DNA from: an uncultured Methylobacillus sp.
GTDB lineage: Bacteria; Pseudomonadota; Gammaproteobacteria; Burkholderiales; Methylophilaceae
Assembly (NCBI GenBank): GCA_946481235.1
Contig: CAMLME010000038.1
Span: forward strand, 1 to 13,402
Length of the DNA stretch: 13,402 nucleotides
Direction: 5' to 3'
In this document: positions 13,014 to 13,402 of the stretch, in pieces
How positions within the stretch are numbered: the stretch's first letter is position 1
Layout: each line of letters begins with the position of its first letter
The notes under the pieces: model-generated
Told to the model about the DNA's origin: nothing
What the model saw: only the letters and a program-made list of their open reading frames with translations
Database searches by the model: none
Translations under genes and position numbers: made by a program

Positions 13014-13402
13014 TTATAGCAGGTTGAACAGGTTCAGTTGGCTGGCATTGATAAAGGCTCGCTGAGTCGCCTCCAGCGTTGTTTGCAGCAATTGCAATTG
13101 CACGCCCGCGGTTAGCATATCCACCGACTCGATACGGTCCAGTTCGTCCTCGTACTGCAGCTTGTATTGGGTCTCGGTATTCTTGGCGGTATCCAGCTGC
13201 TGGAAACGGACGGCCACATGGTCGCTGATCTGCTCCACCTTGCTCAACGCGTTTTCCAAGCCGCTGATGGCGGTATCGGCGGCCGCGTCGAAGGCCGCAC
13301 CGGTCAGCGCAGGATTCTGCAGATCGGTAATGAACTGGCTGATCACTGCGAACGGATCGTTGGCCGTGCCCACGCTGAAGACCTCCTGGCCCGAGTCGCT
13401 CA
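13014..13402 (-). CDS. flgL: FlgL hook-filament junction protein (C-terminal 128 aa, 5' end outside window)
   Basis: The frame is open to the right edge, so the gene continues upstream; an internal GTG at 13373 is not the start. The visible part contains SDSGQEVFS, the family's segment before the C-terminal helices, then a long helical region with LSKVEQISDHVAVRFQQLDT and VQLQLLQTTLEATQRAFINA, and the terminus ASQLNLFNLL, which resembles the -LFNYL/-LFDYL ends of FlgL and flagellin. FlgL joins the hook to the filament. Flagellin itself is at 457-1380, so the hook-junction protein is the better call here. It is the first visible gene of the apparent operon, with no terminator before legB. Confidence 0.88.
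   Translation of the reverse strand, partial: SDSGQEVFSVGTANDPFAVISQFITDLQNPALTGAAFDAAADTAISGLENALSKVEQISDHVAVRFQQLDTAKNTETQYKLQYEDELDRIESVDMLTAGVQLQLLQTTLEATQRAFINASQLNLFNLL

Noticed and set aside
1..13402. CRISPR array, transposon ends, tRNA or prophage attachment site
   Set aside because: No regular repeats, transposase, cloverleaf-like sequence or flanking direct repeats were recognised by eye.

Overview
The window is a flagellar locus of a proteobacterium, read entirely on the minus strand from right to left. It runs from the 3' end of flgL (hook-filament junction protein) to a flagellin gene and the start of a small gene beyond it. Between them lies a ten-gene block whose order is that of a legionaminic acid (Leg) flagellin-glycosylation island. 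The flagellin and FlgL are short, lack the usual enterobacterial signatures and look most like those of Alphaproteobacteria or related groups. This assignment is a guess from sequence character. Base composition is moderately GC-rich.

Layout in transcription order: flgL (partial, 13402-13014); legB dehydratase (12994-11996); legC aminotransferase (11999-10818); a NeuD/LegH-type acetyltransferase (10809-10177); legI synthase (10180-9179); legG hydrolysing 2-epimerase (9182-8019); ptmE, two CBS domains plus nucleotidyltransferase (7982-6915); ptmF, Gfo/Idh/MocA oxidoreductase (6915-5902); ptmB/legF, CMP-nonulosonate cytidylyltransferase (5905-5198); ptmA, SDR (5195-4428); a 165-bp gap with a possible 32-39 aa ORF; maf (4262-2211); a TPR protein (2197-1556); a sigma-28 promoter (1482-1456) driving flagellin (1380-457); a hairpin (426-397); and a hypothetical gene running off the left edge (376-1). 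From legB to ptmA the genes mostly overlap by 1-4 nt or nearly touch, so they form one translationally coupled operon continuous with flgL.

How they work together: PtmF/PtmA and PtmE would supply a nucleotide-activated GlcN/GlcNAc (GDP-linked in the Campylobacter precedent). LegB, LegC and LegH convert it to a 2,4-diacetamido sugar, LegG removes the nucleotide and epimerises, LegI condenses with phosphoenolpyruvate to give Leg, and PtmB/LegF makes CMP-Leg. Maf is the likely transferase placing the sugar on flagellin Ser/Thr before export. The TPR protein between maf and flagellin has no assigned job and is the best candidate for an undescribed part of the system.

No rRNA, tRNA, CRISPR, insertion sequence or phage feature was seen. 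No gene-free stretch exceeds 300 bp; the two largest gaps (1381-1555 and 4263-4427) are described.
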